Below, in pieces: positions 15,147 to 19,066 of a DNA stretch of 19,066 nt. The stretch is from Cytophagaceae bacterium. GTDB lineage: Bacteria > Bacteroidota > Bacteroidia > Cytophagales > Flexibacteraceae. The notes below the pieces were generated by a model, which saw nothing but the letters and a program-made list of their open reading frames with translations, was not told the origin of the DNA and searched no databases. Location of the stretch: NCBI GenBank assembly GCA_947464365.1, contig CANHWS010000032.1, forward strand, positions 1 through 19,066. The letters run 5' to 3'. Position 1 is the first letter of the stretch; each line of letters opens with the position of its first letter. Both the position numbers and the translations under genes were made by a program.

Positions 15147-15260
15147 GTTATTGAGCATGTCAAGATCGGATTACTTCTGTCAGATATTTATTGTTAGGCC
15201 GACTAATTGGGACGTCAGGAGTCTCGAAAGTCAATTTCGCATGGTTTAGGATTTTCCACC

Positions 15261-16433
15261 ATGACCACCTTAAAACGAAACATGAACTCATTCAATCGTA
15301 TTCTTGCCGCCTCCGTCTTGATCAGCTCGGCTTGGCTTTATACCAGCTGTGGCGACAAACATGAGGCACCTAGCCGTGACCAGTACCAGATAGTCGGCAC
15401 GGTGACCAATGCCAAAGCAGACGGCAAAATCAAACTTTTGCGGATTGCAGGCACCAGCCTAGTGGTATTTGACTCGACGACAACTGACAAGGATGGCAAG
15501 TTTACACTCCGTGGCAAGCTGCCAGAGGCAACACCGGCCTACTTCTTGATCGACGCCTACGAAACCCAGCAGGCCCTAGTGGTGCTGGATAGCGCCTCGG
15601 ACGTCACAGCAGTGCTAGACGGCAAAGACCCACAAGGCAAGGCGGAGCTCAAGGGCTCAAAGCTGATTGATAGCCATAATGAAGTCTTGGCCATCAGGGA
15701 GTGGTTTGACAACGCCCAATCGGCTGTCAACGAGACTTTTGCCAACAACAAAGAGAAAATGGGCATTAAGTCCTTCAGCGATAGCTTGGCTGATGTTGCC
15801 CAGCAGACGGATAAAGAGCTTGCTACAAGAGTCAAAGCCCAGATTACGAAGATGGGACCATCTGTCGTGAGTCTGTTTGCGGCGGGCATGCTAAACCCTG
15901 AGCGTGATTTTAGCTTTATGGACAGCCTAGCCCGCAGCTTTAAGGTGGCCAAACTAGGCGATTTGCAAGGGGTTGCTTCCTTCGTGGAGAACTTAGAGCG
16001 GATCAGCAAGGTGCGCGAAGGTGCGATGGCTCCTGCCCTCGAGCTCCCGAAAGCAGATGGCTCAATGATGTCTTTGGCTAGCCTCAAGGGTCAAGTTGTA
16101 TTGGTGGACTTCTGGGCCAGCTGGTGTGGACCTTGTCGCCGTGCTAACCCTGATGTTGTCAAACTATATAACGCCAATAAGGCCAAAGGCTTTACAGTAT
16201 TTGGCGTCTCGCTAGACGAGGACCGTGACAAATGGCTAGAGGCGATCAAAAAAGATGGCCTGACTTGGCACCATGTCTCGGATCTTAAACGTTGGCAAAG
16301 CCCAGTTGCGGTGACATGGCAGGTTGCTAGCATTCCATCCACCTTCTTGCTGGACAAAACTGGCAAAATCGTGGGTCGTAATCTCCATGGCCCCGAGCTG
16401 GAAGCCAAGGTGCAGGAGTTGCTGAAACAATAA
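15261..16433 (+). CDS. TlpA-like thioredoxin lipoprotein with N-terminal DUF4369 domain
   Basis: The start at 15261 (MTTLKRNMNSFNRIL) is preferred over a TTG at 15207; an ATG at 15282 (MNSFNRILAAS) is also possible. The signal ends in LISSAWLYTSC, so C30 is the likely lipidated residue of a 390-residue lipoprotein. Residues about 38-150 resemble DUF4369, a beta-rich domain found in Bacteroidota ahead of thioredoxin domains, beginning YQIVGTVTNAKADGKIKLL. A helical linker follows. Residues about 255-390 are an AhpC/TSA-TlpA thioredoxin fold with the redox motif WASWCGPCRRANP; the two cysteines are C289 and C292. The cis-proline region is SIPSTFLLDK. It probably reduces disulfides or supports cytochrome maturation or stress defence in the periplasm. 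The substrate is unknown. Confidence 0.92.
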   Translation: MTTLKRNMNSFNRILAASVLISSAWLYTSCGDKHEAPSRDQYQIVGTVTNAKADGKIKLLRIAGTSLVVFDSTTTDKDGKFTLRGKLPEATPAYFLIDAYETQQALVVLDSASDVTAVLDGKDPQGKAELKGSKLIDSHNEVLAIREWFDNAQSAVNETFANNKEKMGIKSFSDSLADVAQQTDKELATRVKAQITKMGPSVVSLFAAGMLNPERDFSFMDSLARSFKVAKLGDLQGVASFVENLERISKVREGAMAPALELPKADGSMMSLASLKGQVVLVDFWASWCGPCRRANPDVVKLYNANKAKGFTVFGVSLDEDRDKWLEAIKKDGLTWHHVSDLKRWQSPVAVTWQVASIPSTFLLDKTGKIVGRNLHGPELEAKVQELLKQ

Positions 16434-16754
16434 CCCATCTCCCTGATCTCATGCCACCTATTGGCTTGCGTCCTCTTGACAAAGGGGGTACTGAGATACT
16501 AGTTTTGCATTTTGATCGTTGACCATACAACCTTTGGGTTTGTTTGTCTGTCATTGCCTCGGAGTCTCGGTGTCATTGATCTGACAGCATTGGTCCAATA
16601 GTACTGCTAGCCTCTGCGCCCATCCCATACGTCGGGGGGGGTGCTTATCTGGCAAAAAACATGTAAAATTGCAGTTGCATTCCACGGTCTGGTGGCCAAA
16701 ACCATCTAGGCTGATTATCAACACTACTTGTTCAGCACAACTCAACCACGCGCT
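16434..16754. other. Intergenic region between the thioredoxin and foldase genes
   Basis: This 321-bp gap holds a promoter candidate (16475-16507), a run of eight G at 16634-16641, and a TGTCATTG octamer occurring twice (near 16549 and 16571). A short minus-strand reading frame at 16551-16745 has no recognisable product or upstream signal. I see no RNA gene. Confidence 0.5.
16475..16507 (+). promoter_or_regulatory. Candidate promoter for the foldase gene
   Basis: CTTG at 16475-16478 is followed after 21 bases by TAGTTTTG (16500-16507), matching the Bacteroidota -33/-7 pattern apart from one base in the -33 box. The transcript would have a leader of about 240 bases to the ATG at 16755. A second, poorer -7 box (TAAAATTG, 16664-16671) lies closer to the gene but has no -33 partner. 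Confidence 0.4.
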
Positions 16755-19066
16755 ATGCGAAAGCGTTACTTGGCCCTCCTAGTGGCCACCAGTACCATCC
16801 TGACACTCCCTCTGGCTGCCCAGCCTAAGCGCAAAGCGGTCACCAAACCAGGCAAAGCAACCACCGTTGCCGCCCCAGCACCTAAGCCAGTTTTGGCTGA
16901 TGCCCCTATCATTATGTTGGGGAAAGCCATGGTGCCGAGCAGTGAGTTCGCCTACGTGTACAAAAAAAACAACGAAAAGGCCTCTGACGCTTACACCGAA
17001 AAGTCGGTTCGCGAGTACCTAGAGCTCTATGCCAATTTCAAGCTTAAGGTGATGGATGCCCAGCGCCTTGGCGAGGATACTCTCACTAGCTACGTTAAAG
17101 AGCTAGAGACCTATCGCAAACAATTGGCGCAGCCTTATTTGACTGAAAAGTCTGTCACCGACAAACTCATCAAGGAAGCCTTTGCTCGCCAAAACGAGGA
17201 GGTCAACGCCAGCCATATCCTCATCACTTGCGGCCCTGATGCCGACCGTCAGGATACCCTGAAGGCCTATAATAAGGCGATGGATCTGCGCAAACGTGTC
17301 CTTGCTGGCGAGAGCTTCGAGGCCCTTGCCAAAGCCAATAGCAATGACCCATCTGCCAAAGAAAACAATGGCAAACTGGGCTACTTCACTAGCCTCCAGA
17401 TGGTTTATCCGTTTGAGGATGCGGCCTACAAACTAGGTGTCGGTAAGGTGAGTATGCCTGTCCGTACCCGTTTTGGTTACCACTTGATCAAGGTCAATGA
17501 TCGCCGTACTAGCCGTGGACAGGTCAAAGTGGCCCATATCATGATCCAGTCGCGCGAAGGCATGACGGAAACCGAAAGCCAAGAAGCCGCCAAAAAAATC
17601 AACGAGATCCATGATCGCCTAGTGAAAGGTGAGGACTGGAAAACGCTTTGCAGTCAGTTTTCGGACGATGCCAATAGCAAAGAAAAAGGTGGTGAGTTGC
17701 CGCCGTTCGGCACTGGCCAGCTGATCCCTGAGTTTGAGGATGTGGCCTTTGGCCTCAGCAAACCAGGCGAGTTTAGCAAACCGTTCCAGACCTCGTTTGG
17801 CTGGCACGTCGTCAAATTCATCGAGCGCATCAAGGCCAAAACATACGAAGAAGCCGAGCCTGACCTCAAACAACGTGTGAGCCGTGATAGCCGCTCTGAG
17901 CTTAACCAAACTGTTTTCTTGGCCAAGATCCGGAAGGAAAACAACTTGGTCGAGTTCCCTGCCATCCTGAAACTGGCCCAAGCCAAAGCCGATACCAACT
18001 TGGTTAGCGGTAACTTCAAAGCCGATAAGGCTGATAAGGACCTAGCTGCCAAAGTCATGTTCCGCATTCAGGACCAGAACTATAACGTTGGTCAGTTCTT
18101 CAGCTATGTAGTTGGGGCACAAGCCAAGAAGGAAAGCAATGACCCTGCCTTCGTCCTCGAGCAGTATTACAAGAACTTCGTCAACAAGTCCTTGCTCGAA
18201 TATGAAGAAGCTCACCTCGAAGGCAAACATGAGGACTACCGTATGTTGCTGAAAGAGTACAAAGAAGGTATCCTGCTTTTCGCCCTGATGGACAAAAAAG
18301 TCTGGAGCAAGGCCCTAGAAGATACTGCTGGTCTGCGTACCTATTTCAACGCTAACCGTGGCAAATACCAATGGACCAAACGTGCCAAGGCCGTCGTCTA
18401 TAATGCCGAAAACCAAAAGGTGCTGGACGAAGTCAAGACCAAATTGGCTGGCAAATACTTCAGCGTCAGCGAGCCTAAGCAAGAGCCTATGATGTTTGAC
18501 AAAAACGCTGTTGCGCCTGTCAAAACCTCAGCCAATCGTTTACAGATGGTAGTCGATATGCTTAAGCGTGACCCAAGCCTCAAGGTAGAGATCGTAGGTC
18601 AGATCGACGCTAAAGAAAAATCAGGCCTAGGCCGCAAACGTGCCCTAGCCGTCATGGATTCCCTGATCCGTCGTGGCGTGAAGGGTGAGCAATTGGTCGC
18701 CGTAGATGCCGCCAAAACCCTCAGCACTGCCACCAAACCAGAGGACAACCAAAAGGTTACGTTCCGTGTGCTAGGCAGCAGCCCTAAGGCCCTCGAGCGT
18801 GTCATGAATGCCAATGGCCCATTGACCCTCAAGGTAACAGAAGGCATGTTCCAACAAGGTGAGAACGCCGACGTTGACAAAACCAAATGGACCCCAGGCG
18901 ACTATCAGATCGAAGACAAAGGCCGCATCAGCTGGGTGCGTGTCTTGGCCATCGAGGCCCCACGTGCCAAAACCCTAGACGAAGCCCGTGGCCCTGCCGT
19001 CTCTGACTACCAAAACTACCTCGAGAAGGAGTGGGTCGATAGCCTACGCAAAGCTAGCCCAGTCTC
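16755..19066 (+). CDS. SurA/PpiC-type peptidyl-prolyl isomerase with OmpA-like insertion (partial, C-terminus off window)
   Basis: Reading from the ATG at 16755 gives 770 codons open to the right edge. A Sec signal peptide (MRKRYLALLVATSTILTLPL, then AAQ) leads to a SurA-like helical chaperone region (about 50-150). A first parvulin domain (about 152-246) starts at NASHILI and ends in FGYHLIKV; a second (about 258-358) starts at VAHIMIQ and ends in FGWHVVKF. A helical segment to about 550 contains GILLFALMDKKVWSKALEDT, a stretch I associate with the Bacteroidota three-parvulin foldases. Residues about 581-673 look like an OmpA C-terminal domain: LKVEIVGQID, then KRALAVMDSLIRRGVKGEQL, then DNQKVTFRVLG. 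After it, the parvulin-like region resumes up to DEARGPAVSDYQNYLEKEW. The protein should fold outer-membrane proteins in the periplasm, perhaps held near peptidoglycan by the inserted domain. Confidence 0.88.
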   Translation, partial: MRKRYLALLVATSTILTLPLAAQPKRKAVTKPGKATTVAAPAPKPVLADAPIIMLGKAMVPSSEFAYVYKKNNEKASDAYTEKSVREYLELYANFKLKVMDAQRLGEDTLTSYVKELETYRKQLAQPYLTEKSVTDKLIKEAFARQNEEVNASHILITCGPDADRQDTLKAYNKAMDLRKRVLAGESFEALAKANSNDPSAKENNGKLGYFTSLQMVYPFEDAAYKLGVGKVSMPVRTRFGYHLIKVNDRRTSRGQVKVAHIMIQSREGMTETESQEAAKKINEIHDRLVKGEDWKTLCSQFSDDANSKEKGGELPPFGTGQLIPEFEDVAFGLSKPGEFSKPFQTSFGWHVVKFIERIKAKTYEEAEPDLKQRVSRDSRSELNQTVFLAKIRKENNLVEFPAILKLAQAKADTNLVSGNFKADKADKDLAAKVMFRIQDQNYNVGQFFSYVVGAQAKKESNDPAFVLEQYYKNFVNKSLLEYEEAHLEGKHEDYRMLLKEYKEGILLFALMDKKVWSKALEDTAGLRTYFNANRGKYQWTKRAKAVVYNAENQKVLDEVKTKLAGKYFSVSEPKQEPMMFDKNAVAPVKTSANRLQMVVDMLKRDPSLKVEIVGQIDAKEKSGLGRKRALAVMDSLIRRGVKGEQLVAVDAAKTLSTATKPEDNQKVTFRVLGSSPKALERVMNANGPLTLKVTEGMFQQGENADVDKTKWTPGDYQIEDKGRISWVRVLAIEAPRAKTLDEARGPAVSDYQNYLEKEWVDSLRKASPV

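Noticed and set aside
15557..16087. 176-codon reading frame antisense to the thioredoxin gene
   Set aside because: It is a Leu/Ser-rich shadow of a clear coding region.
16551..16745. 64-codon minus-strand frame in the intergenic region
   Set aside because: It has no recognisable product, signal peptide or promoter, and it overlaps the expected leader of the foldase gene.

Overview
The window looks like chromosomal DNA from a member of the Bacteroidota. The evidence is a SprB-type repeat surface protein, a TlpA/DUF4369 lipoprotein thioredoxin, a TPR-membrane-LuxR-type regulator without a kinase, many lipoprotein signal peptides, little sign of Shine-Dalgarno sequences, and promoter boxes of the form TTTG-N19-21-TAnnTTTG, best seen at 10586-10617. 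I cannot place it below phylum level. No rRNA, tRNA, IS element, phage gene or CRISPR array was seen.

Layout. 1-2671 (minus): the N-terminal 890 codons of a large secreted repeat protein, open through the left edge. 2809-3927 (minus): a seven-TM AraC-type regulator. 3928-4651: a long AT-rich divergent intergenic region with a cluster of TATGATAT motifs. 4652-6487 (plus): a second membrane-tethered regulator (TPR, TM, coiled coil, LuxR-like HTH). 6517-7257 (minus): a DUF1003 membrane protein. 7385-10538 (minus): a Tro/Mnt/Znu-type metal ABC importer operon in the order binding lipoprotein, ATPase, permease. The permease is fused to a DtxR/MntR-like module, and a well-formed promoter precedes the operon. 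10690-11607 (minus): prmC. 11688-12731 (minus): a BtuF/FecB-like binding lipoprotein. 12922-13920 (minus): nrdB with its terminator. 14195-14989 (plus): a seven-TM protein of unknown function. 15261-16433 (plus): a TlpA-like thioredoxin lipoprotein. 16755-end (plus): a SurA/PpiC-type foldase, open at the right edge, with an apparent OmpA-like domain inserted.

How the genes may work together. The right end (TlpA-like oxidoreductase, parvulin foldase) concerns envelope protein folding. The centre handles metal import, with a possible built-in metal sensor, and a metal-dependent enzyme (NrdB). The left end pairs two membrane-anchored transcription factors, divergently arranged around a motif-rich intergenic region, beside a large surface protein gene that one of them might control. 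That last link is inference from position only.

The points most worth a second look are the TATGATAT cluster between the two regulators, the OmpA-like insertion in the foldase, the permease-repressor fusion that keeps only some metal ligands, and the palindrome at the metal operon promoter.
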